A stretch of 64,000 nucleotides of DNA from NCBI GenBank assembly GCA_028875245.1, contig JAPPEU010000069.1:124001-188000 (forward strand), given 5' to 3'. The position numbers and the translations under genes were made by a program. The stretch's first letter is position 1. Every line of letters begins with the position of its first letter. This document shows, piece after piece, positions 1 to 7,730 of the stretch. The notes below the pieces were generated by a model, which made no database searches, was not told the origin of the DNA, and saw only the letters and a list, made by a program, of their open reading frames with translations. The DNA is from Chloroflexota bacterium (lineage in GTDB: Bacteria > Chloroflexota > Anaerolineae > Aggregatilineales > Phototrophicaceae).

Positions 1-348
1 GAGCAGCAGAAGGCTCAAGCCAGCGACCGCCCACGCGCCGGCGCGCGGATCGCGCATGATTCTGACGCGCTCATCCGCAGTGACAGCCGCCAGCAGGCCG
101 TCGCAGCAATCGCCGAAGCCATCCAGATGCAAGCCGCCGGTGATGATCACCCAGGTTAGCAGGATGAGGAAGGCCGAGAGATCGCGGTCGAATGGCGAGA
201 GATGCGCGGCCGCCAGCAGCAAAGCGCCGATGCACAGGCCGACCAGCGGAAACCAGGCAGAGGTCTTGCCCGGCCTTCGCATGGCCGCCGCCGAACCCAG
301 CGGCAGAATCGTCAGAAAAGTGAAGGCGGCGCGGATATCAGCAAGCAT
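1..348 (-). CDS. cobS: Adenosylcobinamide-GDP ribazoletransferase (CobS), 3' part missing
   Basis: Not in the ORF track because its stop lies outside the window; I translated the minus strand. The protein starts MLADIRAAFTFLTILPLG and reads through a hydrophobic stretch to the motif 'GGLHLDGFGDCCDG', which matches the CobS signature G-G-L-H-L-D-G-x-x-D-x-x-D-G, followed by 'RIMRDPRAGAWAV'. CobS is an integral membrane enzyme that joins adenosylcobinamide-GDP and alpha-ribazole in the last steps of cobalamin assembly. The Asp residues of the motif are expected to bind Mg2+. About 116 residues are visible and the C-terminal half runs off the left edge. No other cobalamin gene is visible. A start at the ATG complementary to 346-348 is the first good Met. 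Confidence 0.85.
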   Translation of the reverse strand, partial: MLADIRAAFTFLTILPLGSAAAMRRPGKTSAWFPLVGLCIGALLLAAAHLSPFDRDLSAFLILLTWVIITGGLHLDGFGDCCDGLLAAVTADERVRIMRDPRAGAWAVAGLSLLLL

Positions 349-490
349 CGGCGGTGGTCAATGATTGGATCGGCACGATGTCAGTCTAACGAATATTGTC
401 GGCGGGTAACAGCGCAGAATCCGACGGAGCGGCTCGCTTCTGAATGTGTTAAGCTGTCGCTGCGGGCTGGGCGGCGAGAGGAGCGTCATC

Positions 491-1042
491 ATGGTCCTGG
501 CTGTATCGCTATTGCGCGGCATCAACGTTGGCGGCCACAACAAAATTCGCATGGCCGACCTGCGCGCTTTGTACGCTTCGCTCGGTTTCGGGGAGGCGCG
601 TACGCTGCTGCAGAGCGGCAACGTCGTCTTCGAGACATCCGAGGGCGATTTGACGCTCGTCGGCCGTCAGATTGAAGCCGGCATCCGGCGCGATTTCGGC
701 CATGATATCCGCGTGATCATGCGCTCGTCGGCGGACTTCGAAACGATCTTCAGTCGTCATCGCTTCAGTGCCGAGCAATTGCTCGAAACGAAAAAGCTCG
801 TCATTGTGTTTCTGTCCGGCGAAGCGGCGCCGGCTGCGGTTGATGATTTGCGCTCGAAGAACCCGGGGCGCGAAGTCATCCATGCCGATGGCAGCGAGCT
901 CTTTGTCTTTTACCGCGACGGGCAAGCCCGGTCAAAACTTGACAACAGCCGGATCGAAAGGGCGCTCGGTCTGCAATCAACCGCCCGCAACTGGAACAGC
1001 TGCAACAAGCTCTTGAAGCTGTTCGCGGAATTTGACGCTTAA
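491..1042 (+). CDS. DUF1697 domain-containing protein
   Basis: 183-residue protein starting MVLAVSLLRGINVGGHNKIRM, the standard N-terminus of the DUF1697 family ('ALLRGINVGG' and then 'LQSGNVVF'). I moved the start from the track's 446 to the ATG at 491, because family homology begins there and a purine-rich 'gagaggag' lies just upstream. The family has an alpha/beta fold and no established biochemical role. The 3' end overlaps the convergent aldolase gene by four bases, so the two stops are interlocked. Function beyond family membership is unknown. Confidence 0.85.
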   Translation: MVLAVSLLRGINVGGHNKIRMADLRALYASLGFGEARTLLQSGNVVFETSEGDLTLVGRQIEAGIRRDFGHDIRVIMRSSADFETIFSRHRFSAEQLLETKKLVIVFLSGEAAPAAVDDLRSKNPGREVIHADGSELFVFYRDGQARSKLDNSRIERALGLQSTARNWNSCNKLLKLFAEFDA

Positions 1043-1662
1043 GGCAGCCGGTCGACGTAGTGGCGCGCTTCCTTCCGCAATCGCTCCCAATCGCGATCGG
1101 CGATGGCGTCGTTGTTGATGAGCGAGGAGCCGACGCCCAAGGCAAAGGCGCCCTGTGCGAGGAACTCGCGCATATTGTCCCGGTTGACGCCGCCCGTCGG
1201 CATCAAGCGCAGGTGAGGCAGCGGCGCCAGCACATCCTTTATATAGCGCCGGCCCAAATGGTTCGCCGGAAACACTTTGACGACGCTCGCGCCCCTTTCC
1301 CAAGCCCGCTGGATTTCAGTCGGCGTGAAGGCGCCCGGCATGAAGGGCAGGTCGGCTTCGAGGCAGGCGCTGTTCACCTCGCGCTTCCAAACCGGCGACA
1401 CGACAAACTGCGCGCCGGCATCGGCCACCGCCCATACCTGCTCCGCCGTGATGACGGAGCCCGCGCCAATGGCAACGGATTCGTCGACCGTCCCCCGGAT
1501 CTCGGCGATGGTCGCGACGGCGTCGGGATTAGTCAGCGTGAATTCGATAGCGCGTATGCCGCCGTCAATCAGCGCCGCGCAGAGGTCCATCGCGATAGAC
1601 AGGTCATCAAGCCGGACGATGACGACGATTTTCTTTGTCGAGATGATGTCGAGCGCGGTCAT
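1039..1662 (-). CDS. eda: 2-dehydro-3-deoxy-phosphogluconate (KDPG/KHG) type aldolase
   Basis: 207-residue class I aldolase of the Eda family. Visible landmarks are 'AIEFTLTNP' with Glu40, 'GAGSVITAEQ', the Schiff-base lysine in 'VVKVFPA' (Lys129) and 'LMPTGGV' near the phosphate-binding end. The family cleaves KDPG or related 2-keto-3-deoxy acids to pyruvate plus an aldehyde. I chose the ATG at 1662 instead of 1680 because 'GGAAGG' sits nine bases before it and the homologous region starts there. It stands alone, without an Entner-Doudoroff dehydratase or kinase next to it, so the exact substrate (KDPG, KDPGal or 4-hydroxy-2-oxoglutarate) is open. Confidence 0.88.
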   Translation of the reverse strand: MTALDIISTKKIVVIVRLDDLSIAMDLCAALIDGGIRAIEFTLTNPDAVATIAEIRGTVDESVAIGAGSVITAEQVWAVADAGAQFVVSPVWKREVNSACLEADLPFMPGAFTPTEIQRAWERGASVVKVFPANHLGRRYIKDVLAPLPHLRLMPTGGVNRDNMREFLAQGAFALGVGSSLINNDAIADRDWERLRKEARHYVDRLP

Positions 1663-1895
1663 TTTGCCGGGCCTTCCCATGCGGCATTGGTCCTATGTAG
1701 CGTTGCTGGATTAATGGCCACGCTCGGCATTGCCTTATCGCGTGACCGATCCCGCCGATGATTCTTCTCATAGCAAATATAACAAGCGCTCTGCTCAATG
1801 GCAATTTATGGTGGGGGCGACAGTGTATCGAATTCGGTTGAAATTCTTTAAGCCAGTCATCGAATTATATCATCAACCCCAAATACCTAAGATTT

Positions 1896-1962
1896 TGTAG
1901 GGGCGATTCTTGAGTCGCCCACTGTCAAATCGCCGACGGGCGAGCCAAGGATCGCCCCTACA
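1896..1962. repeat. 'TGTAGGGGCG' inverted repeat, copy 1
   Basis: 67-bp unit with perfect 12-bp inverted ends, 'TGTAGGGGCGAT' at 1896-1907 and 'ATCGCCCCTACA' at 1951-1962. Further copies with diverged interiors are at 27200, 44664 and (half copy) 53616. Confidence 0.75.
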
Positions 1963-2001
1963 AGGCTTGTCCGCTACTCTAGCGAAATTGCTGCTTTTTC
2001 T

Positions 2002-2046
2002 ACCCCATCCCCCGGCCCCTTCCCCGAATCATCAGGGAAGGGGAGC
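2002..2046. repeat. 'CCCCTTCCC' hairpin repeat, copy 1
   Basis: 'CCCCTTCCC' at 2016-2024 pairs with 'GGGAAGGGG' at 2035-2043. The surrounding 'ACCCCATCCC' and trailing 'GGGGAGCT' recur almost unchanged at 9983-10030, so this is an interspersed hairpin repeat and not a gene-specific terminator. Confidence 0.7.
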
Positions 2047-2353
2047 TTTTCTTGGCGAATTAAGTAGAAATCTGTCGCCCTTCACAAGTTACGCCCGCAT
2101 TTTAGTTTTGTTTTGGTGTAATTTCAGTTGTTGTTGCATAAGAAATGCAGTACCGGACAAGCCTTACAGACTGCTAGGTGGATGCAATTTACCTAATTCA
2201 ACCGGAAAGGTTACACTACCGTGGGGGCGGAATAGAGCAGTTTCATCAAAGGAACGGCATCTGAACCGACGCAAATTCAAGCATACGTTCAACCGTCGAG
2301 TTCACCGAGCTAAGCACAAGGCAAGCGCACTAAACGCTGTGCCCGCTGCGTCT

Positions 2354-3706
2354 TTAATCCCCGCCGCGATTCTGCGCGTACCAGAGTTCCAATTGCGATT
2401 CCTCGTAAGCGTCGGGCGCGGCGGCCGGGTCGAAGTCGGGATGCATCGGCGTCCAAACGGGGTATGTCGCCGCATGATCGGAGATGCTGGCCCGCGGACG
2501 CAAGGCGACGATCCGCCCACCCGTCATGCTGATGTAGATCCAGCCGCGCGGGTGAACGGCGACCGCTAGGGGACGCTGCGGGTATAGCCCGAAACCCTGT
2601 TCGCTGACATAGATGAAGCGCTCCCAGAAGAGCCCATCGGGTTGATACTTCACATAAGCCGGCTGCCAGGACTGATGGCGGTATGGCATCAGTATCGTCG
2701 CGCCCAGCGGTTGATTCGCCTCATCAAAGCTGATCATGATCACCTTGTAGCCGACAATATCAATCTGGCTTGGTTCGCCGCCAAGGACGACTATCAGCGT
2801 ATCGCCCGCGCCCGGCAGCGTGTCATGTGGATAAGCCGCCAGATTGATCGGCTTCGCGCCGGCGCCGAAAAGCATCACCGGCGAAATGCTCTCCGCGCAG
2901 TCATGACTGTCCGACGCGAGATTCTCCTCCGCCGCGCCAAGGCAATAAGGAAAGCCATACCAGCCGCCCGGCCGAACCCAATTCAACTCATCGCGCGCTT
3001 TGCCTTCCGATCTTCGCGGCGCGCTGTCCAGGGTCCAGAGCTGGCCGCGATAAAAGGCGACATCAGCCGGCTGCCGGAAACCGTCCGCGACGATCCGCCG
3101 GTCGCTTCCGTCCAGGTTCATGCTGAGGATGGCGCCGCGCTCGCGCTCGTCGAATTCACAGTTGTCGCAGGGCGCGCCAAGGGCCACGTACAAACGCCGG
3201 TCAGCGCCGATGGTCACCCCGCCGGTCCAGAAGCCGGCGCCGGCCGGCAGGTCGTCGACGATCGTAGCAACTGCGCCCGTTTCGGAAATGCGATAAATGC
3301 GCGCGCCGCCGGCAACATAAATGAATTCCTCATGGTAGGCGATGCCGTTCGGCCGCGTCAGTCCGTCCGCGAAGGGCTCCATCCTGTCCGGAAGCGCGTC
3401 GCCGTCACTGTCGCGTATGGCCACGACCGACCCGCTCAAAGGCCGCGTCGCGTATAGCGTTCCGTCGGGCGCCACGGTCATCGCCGTGAAAGACAGCGGC
3501 TCCAGCTCTGTATCATGCAAGACGCCTTCGACGCACCAGCGCGCGTTGTCGGCGTATAAGCGGCTGAAAATGTATGTCGGCCGCTCGCTGCAGGGTCCCA
3601 GATCGGGCTGCTGCGCCTGTATGCCAAGGCTTCCGCCTGACAAGAGCAGCGGCAGAAACAAGACGAACGGCGCCAAGCCCCGCCTCAATAGCGCAGGGAC
3701 AGGCAT
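2354..3706 (-). CDS. Secreted PQQ-dependent sugar dehydrogenase-like beta-propeller protein
   Basis: 450 residues with a cleavable signal peptide (basic 'LLRRG', hydrophobic core, then 'SGGSLGIQAQQ'). The mature part has repeated strand-turn motifs of a six-bladed propeller, such as 'TRPNGIAYHEEFIYVAGG', 'FRQPADVAFYRGQLWTLD' and 'GGWYGFPYCLG', typical of the soluble glucose/L-sorbosone dehydrogenase superfamily. It is expected in the extracytoplasmic space; substrate and use of PQQ cannot be read from the sequence. Its first 22 bases overlap the end of the upstream hydrolase gene, so the two are probably co-transcribed. The conspicuous Cys residues ('CSERP', 'CVEGV', 'CDNCEF') could form disulfides. 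Confidence 0.75.
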   Translation of the reverse strand: MPVPALLRRGLAPFVLFLPLLLSGGSLGIQAQQPDLGPCSERPTYIFSRLYADNARWCVEGVLHDTELEPLSFTAMTVAPDGTLYATRPLSGSVVAIRDSDGDALPDRMEPFADGLTRPNGIAYHEEFIYVAGGARIYRISETGAVATIVDDLPAGAGFWTGGVTIGADRRLYVALGAPCDNCEFDERERGAILSMNLDGSDRRIVADGFRQPADVAFYRGQLWTLDSAPRRSEGKARDELNWVRPGGWYGFPYCLGAAEENLASDSHDCAESISPVMLFGAGAKPINLAAYPHDTLPGAGDTLIVVLGGEPSQIDIVGYKVIMISFDEANQPLGATILMPYRHQSWQPAYVKYQPDGLFWERFIYVSEQGFGLYPQRPLAVAVHPRGWIYISMTGGRIVALRPRASISDHAATYPVWTPMHPDFDPAAAPDAYEESQLELWYAQNRGGD

Positions 3707-4464
3707 GTCACGCCACCATCCATTTTGACGAACTCGCTCAAATCGAGCGGAATGACGCGATCGCAGTGTTGCCGCGCGGCATGGAGGGCGCTTGGGCAGC
3801 CGGCGGCGATTAAAAGCGTATCGTTCACCGGCATCGCATCCGCGGCATGAGCTTCCGCGGGCGGCAGGTCAATCACCTCCGCCCAGCCAAGATCGTAATC
3901 GGCTCGCAGGGCGGGATCGCGGAACAGGACGCCCGGCGTCAATTCAGTCAAGCCGCTTTTAAGATGCAGGACGCCGCTAAGGGGGACCGGGTCGACGCGG
4001 ATATCCGGCTGCGCCGATTGCAGCGCCCCTCGCAGCGCTTCATAACCGGCGCGGTTGCTGCGTTCGGTGATGCCCACGAGGACGCGATCGGCGCAGAACA
4101 AGACATCCCCGCCGTCTATGCGGGCGGCAGGCGGCGGCTCGACGATGCGCAGATGCCGCAGATAGGGCTTCAGCGATTCGCCTTCTTCGCGCCTGGCCGG
4201 CGCGCCCGAGTGGCAGAGAAATGCCATGTCGCGGAAAATCACGAAGGGGTCTTCGACGAAATGGCCATCGGGGAAGCGTTCATCGGCGGGGGCGATGGCA
4301 ACCGTCAATCCGCAGTCGCGCAGAGCCTGTGCGTATATGTCGAATTGCCGCAGCGCGCGGTCATAATCCGGCGCGCCGAGGCGCCTGGAAGTCGTCTCGC
4401 CATCCGCGAGATTCGGCGCCGGCCGACGCATCAGGGCGCGGGTGAAAGGGGGGAGTAAATGCAT
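3685..4464 (-). CDS. Dimethylarginine dimethylaminohydrolase-like amidinohydrolase
   Basis: 259 residues of the pentein (arginine deiminase/DDAH) superfamily. The probable catalytic set is visible: 'HFVEDPFV' (Glu71, Asp72), 'VLHLKSG' (His167) and the C-terminal nucleophile in 'MDGGVTCLSLRY' (Cys254). The length and the Cys six residues from the end fit DDAH, which hydrolyses methylated arginines to citrulline plus methylamines. Some relatives act on other guanidines, so the substrate is inferred. It is the first gene of a two-gene unit with the propeller protein. It is transcribed divergently from elp3, with about 150 bp between the starts. Confidence 0.85.
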   Translation of the reverse strand: MHLLPPFTRALMRRPAPNLADGETTSRRLGAPDYDRALRQFDIYAQALRDCGLTVAIAPADERFPDGHFVEDPFVIFRDMAFLCHSGAPARREEGESLKPYLRHLRIVEPPPAARIDGGDVLFCADRVLVGITERSNRAGYEALRGALQSAQPDIRVDPVPLSGVLHLKSGLTELTPGVLFRDPALRADYDLGWAEVIDLPPAEAHAADAMPVNDTLLIAAGCPSALHAARQHCDRVIPLDLSEFVKMDGGVTCLSLRY

Positions 4465-4612
4465 AACCGCCTGCTGGCTGAATTCTGCATGACAATCCTA
4501 GTTTAGCGGAAAAGCGCGCAGGAGAAACCGCAAGCAAGCGATTTCAGATGCGCGTTTATATTTGCGCTCATCGCCGTTAGAATGGAGACTTGTAGCCGCA
4601 GTTGGATGGAAA

Positions 4613-6454
4613 ATGCCCAGAGACCGCAAATACGACTTTGACGCCGAGGCCCACCGCGAGCAGTTGATCCCCCTGCTCAAGGTCATTCTGCATGCGCCCC
4701 GCCGCCTCAGCTCGCGCGAGCATCAGCAGCTGATGCGGCGCCACCCCCGGCCGGCGGGCGAAGGATTCTACAGCCTGGCGAACCTGGTCGATGGCTGGCG
4801 CGCTTTCGCCGGGCAAGATGGCTTGCCCAAATTCGATGAGGCCCTGCTCTACAAGCTGCGGCGGAAGCCCGTTCGCACACTCTCCGGCGTGACGCCGCTG
4901 ACGGTCTTGACGAAGCCCTTCCCCTGCCCGGGCACCTGCATCTTCTGCCCGAATGACGTGCGCATGCCGAAGAGTTACCTGGCCGATGAACCGGGCGCGC
5001 AGCGGGCGGAAAAGAACGCCTTCGATCCTTATTTGCAAACCGTGACGCGCTTGCAGACCTACCACAATCTCGGGCACTCGACCGACAAAATCGAGATCAT
5101 CATTTTGGGCGGCACCTGGTCCTTTTATCCCGAGACTTATCAAATCTGGTTCGTCAAGCGGATTTTGGACGCCTTGCATGACTTTGGAAAGGGCGTCGAC
5201 CGGCGCGCTGAAGTGCGAGCCGCCTTGCGCGAAAAATCGATGTTCACGGGGGAACCGGTCAGCAATGTAACGCTGCAGGGCGCGCAGATGACGGCGTCTT
5301 ACAATCAAACGGTGCAGGAGATTTACGCCGCGGAGATGACGCGCTCCCGCGGGCTGGCGGCTGAAATCGCTGCCGGGCTGCGCGCGCCCAGCCTCGTTGA
5401 CGAATATGCCGCCTGGGATGAACTGGAAGCGGCGCAGCGGGAGAACGAGACGGCCGCCTGCCGCGCCGTCGGCCTGGTCATTGAGACGCGCCCCGACCAT
5501 ATCAGCGAAGATGAAGTCATACGCGTACGGCGCCTCGGCTGCACCAAAGTGCAGATCGGCTTTCAAAGTCTGAATGACCACGTCCTGGCTCTGAACAAAC
5601 GCGGGCATGATGTGGCGGCGACGCGGCGGGCGGTGAAGCTGCTGCGCAAAGCCGGCTTCAAGATTCACGCCCACTGGATGCCCAATCTCTACGGCTCGTC
5701 GCCGGCTGATGATCTTGCTGATTTCGAAAGGCTGTTTGGCGACCCGGCTTTCCGGCCCGACGAGCTGAAGATTTATCCCTGCTCGCTGATCGAAAGCGCC
5801 GAATTGATGCAGCAGTATCAGGCGGGCGACTGGCGGCCCTACCGGCATGAAGAGCTGCTTGAGCTGCTGGTCGCCTGTTTCAAGCGGACGCCGGAATACT
5901 GTCGGCTGACGCGTGTCATCCGCGACATTCCGGGCACCGACATCGTCGCCGGCAACAAGGTGACGAACTTCCGTCAACTGGTCGAGCGCGAGCTGGCGCG
6001 GCGCGGGCGAGGCAGCGTCGATATCCGCGCCCGTGAAATCGGCGTGAAAGCGGTTGATGAGCGTGATTTGCAACTGGATTGCCTGCATTATCGCACCAGC
6101 GTTGGCGAAGAAGTGTTTGCGCAATACATCACGGCGGAGCGCGACATCGCCGGCTTTCTGCGCTTGTCATTGCCCGATGATGCGGAAGCGCCCTTGCTCG
6201 AAGAATTGCGCGGCGCGGCTATCATCCGCGAGGTTCATGTATATGGGCTGGCGCTCGGCATCGGCGCGGCGCAGCCCGGCCGGGCGCAGCATGTTGGCCT
6301 GGGCCGGCGGCTCATCGAAAAGGCGGCTGGCATGGCGGCGGCGCGCGGGTTTGGGCGCCTGGCGGTCATTTCCTCAATCGGCACCCGCGCCTACTATCGC
6401 AAGCGCGGCTTCGTTGACGGCGAGCTCTATCAGATCCGCGATATCAGCGATTGA
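4613..6454 (+). CDS. elp3: Elp3-like tRNA uridine-34 modification enzyme (radical SAM + GNAT)
   Basis: 613 residues from the ATG at 4613 (the track's TTG start at 4562 lacks homology; 'ggatgga' precedes 4613). Domain order is an N-terminal basic region, a radical SAM core with Cys105-x3-Cys109-x2-Cys112 ('CPGTCIFC') and 'GGTWSFYP', and a C-terminal GNAT acetyltransferase domain with 'GLGRRLIEKAA' and 'AYYRKRGF'. In archaea and eukaryotes this enzyme builds carboxymethyl-uridine at the tRNA wobble position from acetyl-CoA using SAM. Bacterial copies are uncommon but are known in Chloroflexota, where the Dehalococcoides protein has been studied structurally. No other Elongator subunit is present, as expected for bacteria. 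Confidence 0.92.
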   Translation: MPRDRKYDFDAEAHREQLIPLLKVILHAPRRLSSREHQQLMRRHPRPAGEGFYSLANLVDGWRAFAGQDGLPKFDEALLYKLRRKPVRTLSGVTPLTVLTKPFPCPGTCIFCPNDVRMPKSYLADEPGAQRAEKNAFDPYLQTVTRLQTYHNLGHSTDKIEIIILGGTWSFYPETYQIWFVKRILDALHDFGKGVDRRAEVRAALREKSMFTGEPVSNVTLQGAQMTASYNQTVQEIYAAEMTRSRGLAAEIAAGLRAPSLVDEYAAWDELEAAQRENETAACRAVGLVIETRPDHISEDEVIRVRRLGCTKVQIGFQSLNDHVLALNKRGHDVAATRRAVKLLRKAGFKIHAHWMPNLYGSSPADDLADFERLFGDPAFRPDELKIYPCSLIESAELMQQYQAGDWRPYRHEELLELLVACFKRTPEYCRLTRVIRDIPGTDIVAGNKVTNFRQLVERELARRGRGSVDIRAREIGVKAVDERDLQLDCLHYRTSVGEEVFAQYITAERDIAGFLRLSLPDDAEAPLLEELRGAAIIREVHVYGLALGIGAAQPGRAQHVGLGRRLIEKAAGMAAARGFGRLAVISSIGTRAYYRKRGFVDGELYQIRDISD

Positions 6455-6534
6455 AACCTGCAATTTCTGTTCATTAGGCTAGAATATGCGCTAGAGCTTG
6501 GCCACAGAGAACCGGCTCTTAAACCCGCCAGCCT

Positions 6535-6555
6535 GCGCCCCGGTCGCGGGGGCGC
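6535..6555 (+). terminator. GC-rich hairpin after elp3
   Basis: 'GCGCCCC' at 6535-6541 pairs with 'GGGGCGC' at 6549-6555 around a 7-nt loop. It lies between elp3 and the next gene but is not followed by a T tract, so intrinsic termination is uncertain. Confidence 0.35.
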
Positions 6556-6568
6556 GTTCTCATATTCT

Positions 6569-6958
6569 ATGAAAACTGAAAGCGGCAAGTTCCTCAGAAA
6601 CAGTTTGATGCTCGTCTTGTTACTTGCGCTGAGCTGGATGTTTCTCGCGCCGGCGCTGCGTCATGCGATCAATTTGTCCTTAGATTTCGAGAATCATTAC
6701 CGCCGCGCTATGGAATTGCCGGCGCAGACAACAGACCGCGCCGTTGGTCATGTTCTTTACCACGCCGTTGTCAAAGTCTTCCGGGTGCTGTTGCCCGCAG
6801 CCACAGAATCGGATGTTCAATTGATAAGCATACTGAGTTTCATGCTGCCGCTTCCCGCGATGATTTTCCTGTTGCTGAAGCGATCCGCCAGCGGGGCGCT
6901 GCATCGCCGGCGCGCCGTTTCCTTCCCGGGCGTATCCGCTGGCAAATCGCGAGCATAA
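6569..6958 (+). CDS. Small membrane protein, possibly the remnant N-terminus of a GT-C glycosyltransferase
   Basis: 129 residues with a first transmembrane segment (about 10-30), an extracytoplasmic stretch with 'DFENHYRRAMELP', a second hydrophobic segment (about 90-107) and a short basic tail. The first helix followed by an acidic/aromatic loop resembles the start of polytopic GT-C transferases, which are normally 400-600 residues. The reading frame ends after two helices, so it may be a truncated gene. It is 18 bp upstream of the TSP3-repeat gene and could be co-transcribed. No firm family. Confidence 0.45.
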   Translation: MKTESGKFLRNSLMLVLLLALSWMFLAPALRHAINLSLDFENHYRRAMELPAQTTDRAVGHVLYHAVVKVFRVLLPAATESDVQLISILSFMLPLPAMIFLLLKRSASGALHRRRAVSFPGVSAGKSRA

Positions 6959-6976
6959 AGTTTACTGGAACAGCCT

Positions 6977-7660
6977 GTGAGAACGATCGACGTCCTGCAA
7001 GGTCAGAGCAATCGTAATCAATGCCTGCGCCTGCTGATGCTCTTGATCATCGCCGGCACATTTCCCTTTTACGCGCTGGCGATCATCCTCATCGGCAGCG
7101 CCCCGGCTGATGTGCCGGTCGCTGATCTGACGCGGACCGCGACGCTGGCGCCGAGCGTCACGCCGCTGGGGGCGGGTCAAGCGCGCGCGCCCACGTTCAC
7201 GCCATTGGCGCCGCTGTCCGCCACGAATACACCACAGAGCCGCTTGCCAGCCACGCCCGCCCAGTACGTGCCGCCGACCCCGCTGCCGGCGCAAACGATC
7301 GCCGCGCAGACGGTCATCAGCCCGTCCCCAATCCCAATCGCGGCATCGCCTACACCATTCGCCAGCGCCACGGTCGGCGTTCCAGATGCCGATGCCGACG
7401 GCGTCGCCGACGCCGATGACACCTGCCCGCGGGATTTCGGTTTCGCCGATAATAACGGCTGCCCTTACCAGGACGACCCGGACCGAGACGGCTTCCGCGG
7501 CGACGCCGATACTTGCCCCAAGGAGTTCGCCCCAAATACGCGGCGCGGCTGCCGAGATTTTGACGATGACGGCCTGGACACAGCCGAGGATGATTGCCCG
7601 GAGGCGGCCGGGCCGGCGGCGAATCGCGGCTGCCCGGCCCAAGCTGACGCCGGCGGCTGA
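6977..7660 (+). CDS. Membrane-anchored protein with thrombospondin type 3 calcium-binding repeats
   Basis: 227 residues from a GTG start. One hydrophobic segment at about 17-40 anchors it. Then comes a long Pro/Thr/Ala-rich linker (about 50-135). The C-terminus has three Asp-rich TSP3-type repeats, for example 'DADADGVADADDTCP' and 'DDDGLDTAEDDCP', with regularly spaced Cys that probably pair. TSP3 repeats bind Ca2+ outside the cell and often serve as stalks or adhesion modules. No catalytic domain is present, so it is probably a short surface protein. Confidence 0.7.
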   Translation: MRTIDVLQGQSNRNQCLRLLMLLIIAGTFPFYALAIILIGSAPADVPVADLTRTATLAPSVTPLGAGQARAPTFTPLAPLSATNTPQSRLPATPAQYVPPTPLPAQTIAAQTVISPSPIPIAASPTPFASATVGVPDADADGVADADDTCPRDFGFADNNGCPYQDDPDRDGFRGDADTCPKEFAPNTRRGCRDFDDDGLDTAEDDCPEAAGPAANRGCPAQADAGG

Positions 7661-7730
7661 GCGCGCTCGGCAATACATTTTCTCTACGCTACAATCTTGG
7701 GCGGATTCAAGGCAGCCAGGGGGATTGGCA

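Larger units (their letters stand above)
1822..2217. repeat. MITE-like element, copy 1, with two other repeats nested inside
   Basis: Left end 'AGTGTATCGAATTCGGTTG' (from 1822) is nearly the reverse complement of the right end 'TTCAACCGGAAAGGTTACACT' (2197-2217). The same ends flank a second element at 61374-61522. No transposase lies inside, and no clear target-site duplication is visible. The central part contains the two repeats annotated separately. Confidence 0.65.
1663..2353. other. 691-bp gap made almost entirely of repeats
   Basis: No credible gene. The track ORF 1910-2569 on the plus strand is built from repeats and from the antisense of the beta-propeller gene. The gap holds a MITE-like element (1822-2217) inside which a 'TGTAGGGGCG' inverted repeat and a 'CCCCTTCCC' hairpin are nested. 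Bases 2218-2353 show nothing I can assign. Confidence 0.7.

Noticed and set aside
1910-2569. Plus-strand ORF (219 aa) in the repeat-rich gap
   Set aside because: Built from the repeats and the antisense of the beta-propeller gene; no motif.
4577-6124. Antisense ORF (515 aa) over elp3
   Set aside because: Complete overlap with a gene having catalytic motifs; sequence is His/Arg/Gln-rich shadow.
7386-7730. Upstream extension of the nitrilase
   Set aside because: Lies in the overlapping frame of the TSP3-repeat gene and precedes the homology start.
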